From positions 1-64,000 of the forward strand of contig NZ_LZKK01000295.1 of NCBI RefSeq assembly GCF_001672815.1: a DNA stretch of 64,000 nucleotides, read 5' to 3'. Both the position numbers and the translations under genes were made by a program. This DNA is from Mycobacterium sp. E796. Lineage in GTDB: Bacteria; Actinomycetota; Actinomycetes; Mycobacteriales; Mycobacteriaceae. The notes beneath the pieces are model-generated. The model was given only the letters and a program-made list of their open reading frames with translations. It made no database searches and was not told the DNA's origin. This document shows, piece after piece, positions 8,217 to 16,933 of this stretch (the stretch's first letter is position 1; every line of letters starts with the position of its first letter).

Positions 8217-8898
8217 GCACGACCGGCGGCCGCGCGAACGGACCGCGCTGCACGGCCGAGAGCCGGATCTCCGGCAGGTCGACCGACGGGTCGACGGTGT
8301 CCAGCCAGGCGACCGCCTCGGCGACGTCGGACACCTGGATCGCGTACATCTCGAAGGGAACGTCCTGCAGCATCTCGGTTTCCACCGGGCCGGGCGTCAC
8401 GATGTGCACGGCGATCCCGTCACGGTCCACCTCGAGCGCCAGGGCGCGGGCGAACGCATTCATGCCGGCTTTCGACGCGGAGTAGGCGGTGCGGGCCATC
8501 ATCGGCTCATGCGCCGCCGACGACGAGATGAACACGAACCGTGAGCCCGCGCGCATCCGGGGCAAAGTGGCGGCCGTGACCACGAAGCAGGAATCCAGGT
8601 TGGCCGAGATGATGGTCCGCCACTGGTCGAATGTCTGCTTGCGCGCGTACGTTCCGCCGAGGGTGCCGGCCGCGTGCACGACGAGGTCGATCCGCTCCAA
8701 ACCGCTTATGGCAGAAGCGAACCCGTCGGGATCGGACGCGTCGGCGACGATGTGGCGGGCGCTGAGTTCCTCGGCGGCCGCGCGGAGCGGGGCCTCGCGC
8801 CGCGCCGAAAGCACCACGTCGTAGCCGAGCTCGCTGAGCTTGCGGGCGCATCCCTTCCCGATCCCGCCGCTGCCGCCGGTGACTAGTGCCGTTCGCAT
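8179..8898 (-). CDS. Short-chain dehydrogenase/reductase
   Basis: A 239-residue SDR with a Rossmann motif TGGSGGIG near residue 7-14, NAG-like HAAG, catalytic Ser in FISSSAA and YSASK (Tyr and Lys of the active site). It would oxidise a secondary alcohol or reduce a ketone with NAD(P)H, for example a 3-hydroxyacyl or ring alcohol intermediate of the neighbouring pathway. The gene ends within the 3' end of the convergent LLM gene (38-bp overlap) and lies 5 bp behind the GntR regulator gene on the same strand, so the two are probably co-transcribed. Confidence 0.88.
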   Translation of the reverse strand: MRTALVTGGSGGIGKGCARKLSELGYDVVLSARREAPLRAAAEELSARHIVADASDPDGFASAISGLERIDLVVHAAGTLGGTYARKQTFDQWRTIISANLDSCFVVTAATLPRMRAGSRFVFISSSAAHEPMMARTAYSASKAGMNAFARALALEVDRDGIAVHIVTPGPVETEMLQDVPFEMYAIQVSDVAEAVAWLDTVDPSVDLPEIRLSAVQRGPFARPPVVPTEARRRRQRTP

Positions 8899-8903
8899 CG
8901 ACG

Positions 8904-9737
8904 TCAGGTGCGCCGGACGTCCCGCGGGCGCGACCCCGAACGTGAAAGAGCCTGCGGCGACAGCGCGTAGATGCGTTGATCCGGCCTGCCCGACAGCACG
9001 TAGGTCTGCGCGTCGGCGAGGTGGCGGCCCGCGATGCGGCGGGCGCGGTCGACGTCACCCTCGGCGATGGTGTCGGTCAGCTTGATGTGGGTGGCGAGCA
9101 CGGCGCGGCGCTGTGTCAGCGAGGGGTAGGTGCCGCGCGCCGAGCTTTCGTCGGCCCACTGCTGCTCGTGGCTGGTCCACAGCGTCTCCAGGCTGCCGAC
9201 CACCGCGATGATGGTGTGATTTCCGCAGCCACGGACCACGAGATCGTGGAATTCACGGCCGATTTCGGTGAAGAGCCGCCCGTCGTCGAGGTTTTCCGCC
9301 ATCGAGTCGTTGACCCGCTTGAGTTCCGGCACCAGCGTGTCCGCCCGGTCGGGGCGTTGGGCGGCCAGTGCGGCGCAGGCGGGCTCGAGTTCCCGCAGCG
9401 CGAAGCCGAGGTCGGCCACCTGGACAGACTCGCTCTGCAGCAACAGGCCGAGCATGTAGGCCGCGCTGGTCTTGGCGGGCGCGTGCACCACCGCGCCGCC
9501 GCGGTTGCCCCGCCGCACCGAGACCAGGCCCTCGGTCTCTAGGATCCGCAGCGCCTCGCGCAGGGAGACCAGGCTGACGTTGAACTGCTCGACGAGCACC
9601 TCCTGGCGCGGCAGCAGGTCGCCGTCGGCGAGCTCACCGTCGATGATCTGACGGCGTAACTCGTCGGCTACGATTTCGGCGATCCGCGGCGCCGACAGTC
9701 GGCGACGGGCGTCTTGGCCAATTCCCAGGGCGGTCAT
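8904..9737 (-). CDS. GntR family regulator, FadR-type (FCD domain)
   Basis: A 277-residue regulator. The winged helix-turn-helix at residues ~14-85 (LRRQIIDGELADGDLLPRQ, FNVSLVSLREALRILETEGLV) is followed by an all-helical FCD ligand domain with the conserved EFHDLVVRGCGNHTI segment, which usually binds a metal and a carboxylate or acyl-CoA ligand. Genes of this type repress catabolic operons and are released by a pathway intermediate. Divergent from the CoA-transferase gene, with a 29-bp palindrome in the gap. It is the most likely local controller of the island, but which of the two motif types it binds is not shown. Confidence 0.88.
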   Translation of the reverse strand: MTALGIGQDARRRLSAPRIAEIVADELRRQIIDGELADGDLLPRQEVLVEQFNVSLVSLREALRILETEGLVSVRRGNRGGAVVHAPAKTSAAYMLGLLLQSESVQVADLGFALRELEPACAALAAQRPDRADTLVPELKRVNDSMAENLDDGRLFTEIGREFHDLVVRGCGNHTIIAVVGSLETLWTSHEQQWADESSARGTYPSLTQRRAVLATHIKLTDTIAEGDVDRARRIAGRHLADAQTYVLSGRPDQRIYALSPQALSRSGSRPRDVRRT

Positions 9738-9766
9738 CCAATCCTCGCGCGTGCTCGACTGGCTTA

Positions 9767-9795
9767 GCTATTTTAGCAGTAATGGTATAAATAGC
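9767..9795. promoter_or_regulatory. Palindromic operator candidate and -10 region before the CoA-transferase gene
   Basis: Perfect 7-bp inverted repeats GCTATTT (9767-9773) and AAATAGC (9789-9795) are separated by 15 bases in the divergent gap of the GntR and CoA-transferase genes. The right arm includes a near-consensus -10 (TATAAAT at 9786-9792) six bases before the GTG at 9799, which fits a leaderless transcript. Both arms carry the CTATTT core seen in the 17-bp motif of other island promoters. Autoregulation by GntR is inferred. Confidence 0.6.
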
Positions 9796-9798
9796 CGC

Positions 9799-12189
9799 GT
9801 GAGGCGCGAGCCCGACAGCCGGCCGACACCGCTCGACGGATTGCGTGTCGTCGAGATCAGCGACCGGATCGCCGGCGACTACTGCGGCAAGCTGCTCGTC
9901 GACGCCGGGGCGGAGGTGCGCACAATCGAACCGCCGCAAGGGGATTGGTTGCGGCGGTACTCCGCCAGCTGTTCGCCCGTCCCGGAGGGCCAGGCAGCCC
10001 CATTTTTCGGCTACCTCAATGCCGGCAAGCGCAGCCTGACCGTCGCCGCGGACTCCGAACGCTATCGCGCCGAGCTGGCCGGCGCCGACGTCGTGGTGGT
10101 CACCGCGGGCCGGTCACGGGCCGCGGCGCTGGGCATCGACCCACAGCGGCTGTTGGGCGATTCCCCGCGCGCGATCGTCGTCACGATCTCCGACTTCGGT
10201 TGGACCGGACCCTACGCCGAGCGCGCCGCGAGCGAATTCACGTTGCAGGCTTGGGCCGGCTCGCCCGGCTTTCGCGGCGACCCCGCCGGGCCACCGATCG
10301 CGATCGGCGGCGACCTGGGGGAGTACATGGGCGGCGTCTACGCGGCGTTCGGCGCGCTGGCGCTGCGTCGCCGAGTCGAGCGTGGCGGCCCGGGCGAGCA
10401 TCTCGACCTGTCGATGCTCGAGGCGATGACCGCGATGCAGAGCAGCGAATGGTTGCATTCTCAGCTGCTGCGAGTTCCGCCCGTCCGCCGCACGCTGGAG
10501 GTGCCCTCGATCGAACCGGCCAAGGACGGCTACGTCGGCATCACCATGGTCACCGGGCAGCAATGGCTCGACTTCTGCGCGATGGTCGAGTGCCCACAGC
10601 TGGAGGAGATCGAACAGCTGCGGTTTCAGATCGGGCGGTGGGCCTACCGCGACCTGATCCGCGAACACATCGGCCCGTGGCTGGCCGAACGCACCGTGGC
10701 GGAGATCGTCGAACTCGGTCAGCTCTTCCGGTTGCCGATCGCGGCGCTGGGCAACGGCTCCACCATCCGCGACATGGAGTACGCGCGGGAGCGCGGGGTG
10801 TACACGCACAACCCGGCCGGCTTTCACCAGCCGCGCCCGCCGTGGCTGATGGCGGCGTGCGCGCCCGCGGCGCTGGGCGCCACCCCCGCGCCGGGTGAGG
10901 CCAACGACGAACCAGCTTGGGCGAGAAGCGAATCCGATCCGGTGCCCACTTCGCGGGGTCTGCCGCTGGAGGGCCTGCGCATCGTCGACCTGACGGCGTT
11001 CTGGGCCGGGCCGGCCGCGACCCACCTGCTCGCCGCGTTCGGCGCCGACGTCGTCAAGGTGGAGTCCATCCAGCGACCCGACGGCATTCGCTACTCGGGC
11101 GGGATGCGCACCGATGTGGACGACTGGTGGGAGTACGGCTGGGTGTTCCACGCGATGAACACCAACAAGCGTTCCGTCACACTGGATTTGGGCTCGGCTC
11201 GCGGACGCGCGGTGTTTCTGGATTTGGTCACCGGCGCCGACGTGGTGATCGAGAACTTCTCACCGCGGGTGATGGACCAGTTCGGCCTGACCGCAGACGT
11301 GCTGCTGGAGGTCAACCCGAAACTCGTCGTCGCCCGGATGCCGGCGTTCGGCCTGGACGGTCCGTGGCGTGAACGCGTCGGATTCGCCCCGACCATGGAG
11401 CAGATCGCGGGCCTGGCCTGGGTGACCGGGTTGCCGGACACGCCACCGGTGACGCCGCGCGGAGCGTGCGATCCGCTGGCCGGCGTGCACGCCGCGTTCG
11501 CCGTGCTGGCCGCGCTGAACTTCGCCGAACGCACCGGCACCGGCCAGCTGCTCGAGCTGCCGATGTTGGAAACGGTGCTCAACGCCACCGCGATACAGGC
11601 GATCGAAGCCGAGGTGTTCGGGGTGACGCTGGGTCGGCGCGGCAATCGTGGTCACGGGGAGGCGATCCAGAACATCTATCGGTGCGCCGGTGACGATGAC
11701 TGGATCGCGCTCACGGTGCGCGACGACCGGCAGTGGCAAGCCCTGGTGGACGCGATGGATCGTCCCGCCTGGTGCGACGAGGGCCTGGCGACCGTGGCGG
11801 GGCGGCGGGAGCGCGCCGACGACATCGATCGCCGGCTGCGGGATTGGTTCGCCGCGCAAGCGCTGGAACCGACGGTGGAGCGGTTGGCCGGCGCGGGCGT
11901 TCCCGCCGCGCCGGTCGTGTCGCCGTCGTTGGTGACCGAGAACCCCCAACTACGCGACCGGGGATTCCTGGAGGCCCTGAACCATCCGAGCACCGGGCCG
12001 GGCCTGTATCCGTGCCCGCCGTTCGCGAAGCTGGCCGGCCAGGACAAGTGGCTGCTACGCCCGCCGCCGCGGCTAGGCGAGCACAATGGGCAGGTACTGC
12101 GCGATCTGTGTGGACTGACCGACGACGAGCTGGCAAACCTGGCCAGCGACAAAGTGATCGGGACCCGCCCGGCGGGCCTCAAAAGATAA
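9799..12189 (+). CDS. Fused two-domain class III CoA-transferase (CaiB/BaiF)
   Basis: This 796-residue protein is two tandem family III CoA-transferase domains of about 380-400 residues each. Each has the N-terminal signature (PLDGLRVVEISDRIAGDYCGKLL and PLEGLRIVDLTAFWAGPAATHLL). Each keeps a candidate catalytic Asp that would carry the aspartyl-CoA thioester (IGGDLGEYMGG near residue 172, ACDPLAGVHAA near residue 558). Such enzymes move CoA from one acyl-CoA to another acid without ATP. GTG 9799 is preferred because the upstream 16 codons of the open frame run through the palindrome and -10 box. A ferredoxin gene follows 18 bp downstream. Confidence 0.88.
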   Translation: MRREPDSRPTPLDGLRVVEISDRIAGDYCGKLLVDAGAEVRTIEPPQGDWLRRYSASCSPVPEGQAAPFFGYLNAGKRSLTVAADSERYRAELAGADVVVVTAGRSRAAALGIDPQRLLGDSPRAIVVTISDFGWTGPYAERAASEFTLQAWAGSPGFRGDPAGPPIAIGGDLGEYMGGVYAAFGALALRRRVERGGPGEHLDLSMLEAMTAMQSSEWLHSQLLRVPPVRRTLEVPSIEPAKDGYVGITMVTGQQWLDFCAMVECPQLEEIEQLRFQIGRWAYRDLIREHIGPWLAERTVAEIVELGQLFRLPIAALGNGSTIRDMEYARERGVYTHNPAGFHQPRPPWLMAACAPAALGATPAPGEANDEPAWARSESDPVPTSRGLPLEGLRIVDLTAFWAGPAATHLLAAFGADVVKVESIQRPDGIRYSGGMRTDVDDWWEYGWVFHAMNTNKRSVTLDLGSARGRAVFLDLVTGADVVIENFSPRVMDQFGLTADVLLEVNPKLVVARMPAFGLDGPWRERVGFAPTMEQIAGLAWVTGLPDTPPVTPRGACDPLAGVHAAFAVLAALNFAERTGTGQLLELPMLETVLNATAIQAIEAEVFGVTLGRRGNRGHGEAIQNIYRCAGDDDWIALTVRDDRQWQALVDAMDRPAWCDEGLATVAGRRERADDIDRRLRDWFAAQALEPTVERLAGAGVPAAPVVSPSLVTENPQLRDRGFLEALNHPSTGPGLYPCPPFAKLAGQDKWLLRPPPRLGEHNGQVLRDLCGLTDDELANLASDKVIGTRPAGLKR

Positions 12190-12207
12190 CAGTGAGGAGG
12201 TCGCCTG

Positions 12208-12399
12208 ATGCGCGTTACGGTCGACGAGAACCTGTGTGAGGCCAACGGCTTTTGCGAATCGCTCGCCCCGGAGGTGTTCGAACTGGGAGACGAGGACGTG
12301 GTGCAGATCGCGGACGGTCCGGTGCCGCCGCGGCTGGAGATCGATGTGCGCGCCGCGGTGGACCAGTGCCCCAAGGCCGCGCTACGGCTGATCGACTGA
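12208..12399 (+). CDS. 3Fe-4S ferredoxin (likely P450 redox partner)
   Basis: A 63-residue ferredoxin. The cluster ligands are CEANGFC near residues 10-16 and CPKAALRL near residue 54. This gives three cysteines plus a non-Cys residue (Asn) in the central position of the first motif, the pattern of 3Fe-4S ferredoxins that feed electrons to mycobacterial P450s. A consensus AGGAGG precedes the ATG. It is read with the CoA-transferase gene, and the P450 gene lies 0.5 kb away on the opposite strand. Serving that P450 is inferred from proximity. Confidence 0.9.
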   Translation: MRVTVDENLCEANGFCESLAPEVFELGDEDVVQIADGPVPPRLEIDVRAAVDQCPKAALRLID

Positions 12400-12439
12400 C
12401 GGGCGCCACCATGTCGGCGGCGCACCGTAGAGTGCGGGC

Positions 12440-12880
12440 ATGCCGCCGAGGGACATGTCCAGGTACGCCGCGATGCGCCCCTACTTCGAGGTCGTCGCTG
12501 ACGCCCTGACGGGGTTGGTCGACGGGACCGACTTCTTCGACATGCACGCCGAGGATGTGGTGGTCGAGTACGTCATCACCGTCCCGGATTACCCGCGCCG
12601 CATCGTCGGCCGCGAGGCGCTGGCCGAGCTGTACGCCGACTACGGGGAGTCGATCGTCCAGAGCGGCAGCAGCGACGTGTACCGCTATTACGACCCGGAG
12701 AAGTCGGTGGTGATTCTCGAGTACACCATGCACGGCACTGTGGTGCGCACCGGTGCGCCCTACGTCAACCGCTTCATCTCGGTGATCGCGGTCAAGGACC
12801 GCAAGATCGTGCACTGGCGCGACTACCTGGACCCGTTGGCCGTGTTCGCCGCGTTCGGCGACGCGCCGGCGCCCTATTGA
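12440..12880 (+). CDS. SnoaL-like (NTF2-fold) protein
   Basis: A 146-residue cone-shaped alpha+beta protein: MRPYFEVVADALTGLVDGTDFFDMHAEDVVVEY at the N-terminus, then strands ending VNRFISVIAVKDRKIVHWRDYLDPLAVFAAF. This resembles SnoaL-type polyketide cyclases, limonene-epoxide hydrolases and ketosteroid isomerases. The fold often handles ring isomerisation or epoxide opening of terpenoid or steroid molecules; the reaction here is unknown. Starts at 12440, 12455 or 12473 are all possible. The gene ends 1 bp from the convergent P450 gene. Confidence 0.75.
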   Translation: MPPRDMSRYAAMRPYFEVVADALTGLVDGTDFFDMHAEDVVVEYVITVPDYPRRIVGREALAELYADYGESIVQSGSSDVYRYYDPEKSVVILEYTMHGTVVRTGAPYVNRFISVIAVKDRKIVHWRDYLDPLAVFAAFGDAPAPY

Positions 12881-12881
12881 G

Positions 12882-14132
12882 TTACCGCCGCTCTCCCAGC
12901 GAAATCGCCATCTCGTCATAGATCGACATGTTGGTGAGCAGATTCGGATAGGCCACCTTGGCCGGACCGAGGGCGATGTCGTCGCAGCGCAGCAGCAGTT
13001 CGTCGAAGACCGCGCGTAGTTCGGCGCGCGCCAGCATGGCGCCCAGGCAGTGATGCGGTCCGCCGCCTCCGAATGCCACATGCGGGTTGGGCTGACGCGC
13101 GATGTCGAACGTGAACGGGGAGGGGAACACCTCCTCGTCGCGGTTGGCCGAGCGCAGCATGGACACCACCCGCTCGCCCTTCGCGATGTGCTGGCCGTCC
13201 ATCTCGACGTCGACCTTGGCGGTGCGCGTCCAGTAGGCAACCGGTGACGCCCAACGCAATACCTCCTCGACGGCGCTCGGCCGCAGCTCCTCCCGCGCGC
13301 GGTACCGCTCGATCTGCTCGGGGTTCTCGACGAACGCCTGCAGCCCAATCGCCAACGCGTTCTTGGTGGTGTCGCTGCCGGCGAATGTCAGCACGAAGAA
13401 AAAGAACTCGAGTTCGTTGGCGGGCAAGCTGAATTCCTCGCCGTCCTCGCCGGTGATCACGGCGGAGGCCAGTGTGCTCCAGATGTCATCGGTGGGACGG
13501 CGCCGCTTCTCCGCGGTGAGTTCCATCGCGTACCCGAAGATGGTGGCGTAGAGATCGGTGTAGTCCTGAAAGGTCGGCCGCGCCCCGGGCGCATTGGCTT
13601 TCAGGATGCTGTCCAGGCAATCGAAGATCCGCGGCCGGTCTTCTTCCGGTATGCCGATGATGTCGCCGATGACCGTCATCGGCAGCGCGTCGGCGACGTC
13701 CTCGATCCAATCGCCGCCGCCCTCGGCGAGTAGGCGGTCGATCATCCGCGCGGCGCGCGCCCGGATGCCGTCCTCGAGTTTGGCGATCGCGCGCGGGTTG
13801 AACGCGTTGGATATCAGCTTGCGGCGCTTGTTCAGATCCGGGGGGTCCATGTTGATGATCGTCGGGTACGACGAGAACATCCCGACCGGCTGGATGAGCG
13901 GGCCGTCGACCGCGGTGAAGGAATCCGTATCACGATGCAGGCGCACCGCGTGCCGATGCTTGGTGGCCACCCAGAATTCACGGTGGACGGTCTTGGAAAA
14001 GAGCTGAGTGACACCCGGGGTCATCTCGTGCCGGAACAGCGGGCGGGAGCGTCGCAATTCGGCGAACAGCTCGTCGGGAAAACCATTGCGCCACAAGGCA
14101 AGATCGGATAGATCCACCGCCGCAGCCGTCAT
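12882..14132 (-). CDS. Cytochrome P450
   Basis: A 416-residue bacterial class I P450. The I-helix is FAGSDTTKN, the K-helix ExxR is EEVLRWAS, and the heme loop FGGGGPHHCLG places the axial cysteine at residue 362. The GGGGPHxCLG loop is shared with CYP125, CYP124 and CYP142-type enzymes that hydroxylate sterol side chains or methyl-branched lipids, so a lipid or terpenoid substrate is plausible. Start 14132 (MTAAAVDLSDLALWRNG) was chosen with GGGG upstream; an earlier start at 14189 is less likely. Divergent from a Rieske oxygenase gene with a copy of the AT-rich motif between them. Confidence 0.92.
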   Translation of the reverse strand: MTAAAVDLSDLALWRNGFPDELFAELRRSRPLFRHEMTPGVTQLFSKTVHREFWVATKHRHAVRLHRDTDSFTAVDGPLIQPVGMFSSYPTIINMDPPDLNKRRKLISNAFNPRAIAKLEDGIRARAARMIDRLLAEGGGDWIEDVADALPMTVIGDIIGIPEEDRPRIFDCLDSILKANAPGARPTFQDYTDLYATIFGYAMELTAEKRRRPTDDIWSTLASAVITGEDGEEFSLPANELEFFFFVLTFAGSDTTKNALAIGLQAFVENPEQIERYRAREELRPSAVEEVLRWASPVAYWTRTAKVDVEMDGQHIAKGERVVSMLRSANRDEEVFPSPFTFDIARQPNPHVAFGGGGPHHCLGAMLARAELRAVFDELLLRCDDIALGPAKVAYPNLLTNMSIYDEMAISLGERR

Positions 14133-14193
14133 CTGAACCCCGCTTCTAGCGCAATGCGGGCACCTTACCGGCGCCGCGTTGACGTTCAATGCT

Positions 14194-14210
14194 TAAGATA
14201 GTAAAAATAG
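14194..14210 (+). promoter_or_regulatory. AT-rich 17-bp motif, copy 2 (candidate operator)
   Basis: TAAGATAGTAAAAATAG lies in the 108-bp gap between the divergent P450 and Rieske oxygenase genes. It matches copy 1 (7288-7304) at 15 of 17 positions; the two differences are C/G at position 4 and A/G at position 8. The Rieske start follows 30 bp later behind a GGGAGGGG ribosome site. Confidence 0.6.
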
Positions 14211-14240
14211 AGCCTATCGTCGAACCCGCTGGGAGGGGTC

Positions 14241-15368
14241 GTGACGGATACAATTTCGGACTCGGCATCAGAGTCGGCCGCAGATCCTTCGGAGCGTGAG
14301 TTCGGGCAGGCCGGCATCGCCCTGTCTACCTACCGGTTCCCGACGGGCTGGTTCATCGTCGCGTTCGGCTCGGACCTGCCTCCCGGTGAGGTCAAGCGCG
14401 CGCACTACTTCGGCGAGGAGTTGGTGCTCTTCCGCACCGAATCCGGCCAGGTGCATGTGATGGACGCGTACTGCCAACACCTCGGCGCCAACCTCGGCGT
14501 CGGCGGCACTGTCGAGGGCGAGAACATCGTCTGTCCCTGGCACGGCTGGCGGTGGCGCGGCGACGGCACCAACGCCCTGATCCCCTACAGCAAGATCGGC
14601 TGCAAGAACAACGTCCGCATCCGCACCTACCCGAGCATGGAGTGGTACGGGTTCATCCTCGCGTGGCACGAGCGGCATGGGCGCGCGCCATACTGGCAGC
14701 CGCCGGTGCTGCCCGAGCTCGAAACCAACGAGTACTACCCGCTGCACCCGCACACGCAGATGCTCAACCGGGTCAAGGTGCACCCGCAGATGATCATCGA
14801 GAACGCCGCCGATCCCTACCACGTGCAGTACGTGCACAAGGCCGCCAATCCCGCCACCACCTCGTCGTTCGAGGTCTCCGGATACCACCTGCACGCCACC
14901 GTCAACGCCCATTTCGGCGGCGGTCGCGCCTCGACCTGGCTGACCCCGAACGGGCCGGTCGACGCCAAGATCATTTACGACAACTACTCGCTGGGATTGG
15001 GCCTGGTTCGCTTCCCCAGCGAGCTGGTGGCCACCGTGCAGGTGACCGGGCAGACGCCGGTCGACGAGGACTACACCGACTACTTCTACACGCAGGCTTC
15101 GATTCGCGAGCCCGGCGACACCGGCGACGCACCCACCGGCCGCGCCGCCAAGTTCCTGGCGCTGCAGCAAGAGGTCATCAAGCAGGACTTCTTCACGTGG
15201 GAGAACATGAAATACCTCGAAAAGCCCAACCTGGCACCCGAAGAGGCGCACGACTATGCCGCCCTTCGCCGCTGGGCGCACCGCTTCTATCCGGGCCCGG
15301 AGCCGTCGCCGTCCGACTTCGGCTACACCGCCGAGGGCGAACCCGACCCGGCGGCCGCGAAAGCCTGA
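14241..15368 (+). CDS. Rieske non-heme iron oxygenase (KshA-like)
   Basis: A 375-residue oxygenase subunit. The Rieske 2Fe-2S ligands are C78-x-H80 and C98-x2-H101 (YCQHLGANLG, CPWHGWRW). The mononuclear iron site is near D191-PYH194-VQYVH199. The C-terminal part is compact, as in 3-ketosteroid 9-alpha-hydroxylase (KshA) and other monocomponent-terminal oxygenases of actinobacteria. It would hydroxylate a ring carbon using electrons from a separate reductase, which is not encoded nearby. GTG start with GGGAGGGG upstream. Its stop overlaps the start of the acyl-CoA synthetase gene (TGATG), so the two are co-translated. Confidence 0.88.
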   Translation: MTDTISDSASESAADPSEREFGQAGIALSTYRFPTGWFIVAFGSDLPPGEVKRAHYFGEELVLFRTESGQVHVMDAYCQHLGANLGVGGTVEGENIVCPWHGWRWRGDGTNALIPYSKIGCKNNVRIRTYPSMEWYGFILAWHERHGRAPYWQPPVLPELETNEYYPLHPHTQMLNRVKVHPQMIIENAADPYHVQYVHKAANPATTSSFEVSGYHLHATVNAHFGGGRASTWLTPNGPVDAKIIYDNYSLGLGLVRFPSELVATVQVTGQTPVDEDYTDYFYTQASIREPGDTGDAPTGRAAKFLALQQEVIKQDFFTWENMKYLEKPNLAPEEAHDYAALRRWAHRFYPGPEPSPSDFGYTAEGEPDPAAAKA

Positions 15369-16933
15369 TGCCGGGACCGTCGGATTTCGGCGTCGACAGC
15401 TTCACCGTGCCGGCCGTCCTGGATCGGCGGGCGGAGCAGCACCCTGACCGGGTGATGATGTCGATCGCCGGCGTGGACGTGACGTTCGAGGAGATGCGCC
15501 AGCGGTCCCGCGCGGCGGCGCACGTGTTGGCCGGTTTGGGCGTCGGACCCGGCGATTGCGTGGCGCTGTTCACCGCCACCTGCCCGGAATGGGTGTACTT
15601 CTGGCTGGGCGCGGCGCGCATCGGCGCGGTCAGCGCGGCGGTGAACGCCGCGAACAAGGGCGATTTCCTGCTGCACACGCTGCGGTTGTCGCGGGCCAAG
15701 GTGATTCTCACCGACACCGAGCGCCGGCCCCGGGTCGACGAGGTCGTCGGGCAGCTGGACACGGTGACCGGCGTTGTGGTGCAGGATGATTCGCTCACCG
15801 CCACGTTGCACCTCGACGCCGACGTTCCGGTGACCGAAAGCCCGGTCGGCCCGGCCGACGTGGGGGTGTTGTTTTTCACCTCCGGCACCACCGGGCCGTC
15901 GAAAGCGGTTGCCACGACGTGGCATTACCTGTTCTCGGTCGCCGCTACCGCCGCCGCCGCGTGGGAATTCGGCCCGGGGGAGGTGCTGTGGACGGCGATG
16001 CCGCTCTTCCACCTCAGCGCGGCGCCCAGCGTGCTGGCACCGATGCTGGTCGGCGGAACGACCGTGTTGGCCAAGGCGTTTCATCCCGGCCAGGTGTGGG
16101 ACGACATCCGCGCCCGCGGCGCCGTCGGATTCGCCGGTGCCGGCGCCATGGTGTCGATGCTGCGGAACCTGCCCTCGGATCCGCGTGACGCGCAGCTCCC
16201 ACTGCGGTTCATCTCCGCCGCGCCCATCGACGCGGACTCCTACCACGAGATCGAAAAGCGTTACGGCTGCCGAATCGTCACGATGTACGGCATGACCGAG
16301 GCCTTTCCGGTCGCTGTCAAGGGCGTTTCCGACGAAGGCGTGCCCGGGACCTCGGGCCGGCCGAATCCGAATTTCGAGGTGCGCATCGTCGATGAGCGCG
16401 GCGACCCGCTGCCGCCCGGCGCGGTCGGCGAGATCGCCTGCCGTCCCAGGCACCCGCATGTGATGAGCGAGGGCTACGTGAGCGAGGGCTCGCGGGTGGA
16501 GCCGCACCCGGAGTGGTTTCGCACCGGCGATTTGGGCAGACTCGACGCCGATCGGAACCTGACATACGTGGACCGCATCAAAGACTCGTTGCGCCGGCGC
16601 GGCGAAAACATTTCCTCGGTCGAAGTGGAGGCCGTCGTCGTGCGCCATCCGGCGGTGGCCGAAGCCGCAGCGGTCGGGGTCCCCAGCGACTTGGGCGAAG
16701 ACGACATCCTGTTGATCGTGACGCTGCGCCCCGGAGCGGACCTGGACTACGCGGAGTTGCTTGACTTCTGCACCGCCCGGATGCCGTACTTCTGCGTCCC
16801 GCGATTCGTCGAAGTGGTGGATGAACTGCCCAAGAACGTCATCGGACGAGTGCGTAAAGACGTGTTGCGCGGTCGCGGACTGGGTCCGGGCGCCTGGGAT
16901 CGTGAGAAAGCGGGGTATATCGTTCGCCGGTAA
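15368..16933 (+). CDS. Acyl-CoA synthetase (FadD-type)
   Basis: A 521-residue AMP-forming ligase. The P-loop is TSGTTGPSK at residues 171-179, followed by YGMTEAFP, the hinge FRTGDLGRLDADRNLTYVDRIKDSLRRRGENIS, and the C-terminal lysine region NVIGRVRKD. It resembles the crotonobetaine/carnitine-CoA ligase branch. The ATG overlaps the Rieske stop codon. With the oxygenase upstream and MaoC hydratases downstream, it probably activates an oxidised acid. The last codons enter a 30-bp tandem repeat that runs on past the stop codon. Confidence 0.9.
   Translation: MPGPSDFGVDSFTVPAVLDRRAEQHPDRVMMSIAGVDVTFEEMRQRSRAAAHVLAGLGVGPGDCVALFTATCPEWVYFWLGAARIGAVSAAVNAANKGDFLLHTLRLSRAKVILTDTERRPRVDEVVGQLDTVTGVVVQDDSLTATLHLDADVPVTESPVGPADVGVLFFTSGTTGPSKAVATTWHYLFSVAATAAAAWEFGPGEVLWTAMPLFHLSAAPSVLAPMLVGGTTVLAKAFHPGQVWDDIRARGAVGFAGAGAMVSMLRNLPSDPRDAQLPLRFISAAPIDADSYHEIEKRYGCRIVTMYGMTEAFPVAVKGVSDEGVPGTSGRPNPNFEVRIVDERGDPLPPGAVGEIACRPRHPHVMSEGYVSEGSRVEPHPEWFRTGDLGRLDADRNLTYVDRIKDSLRRRGENISSVEVEAVVVRHPAVAEAAAVGVPSDLGEDDILLIVTLRPGADLDYAELLDFCTARMPYFCVPRFVEVVDELPKNVIGRVRKDVLRGRGLGPGAWDREKAGYIVRR

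Noticed and set aside
14552..15367. Long plus-strand extension upstream of the second fadD, overlapping the Rieske gene
   Set aside because: The extension is Arg/Ala-rich shadow sequence in the frame of the Rieske gene's neighbour; the true start is ATG 15368 overlapping the Rieske stop.
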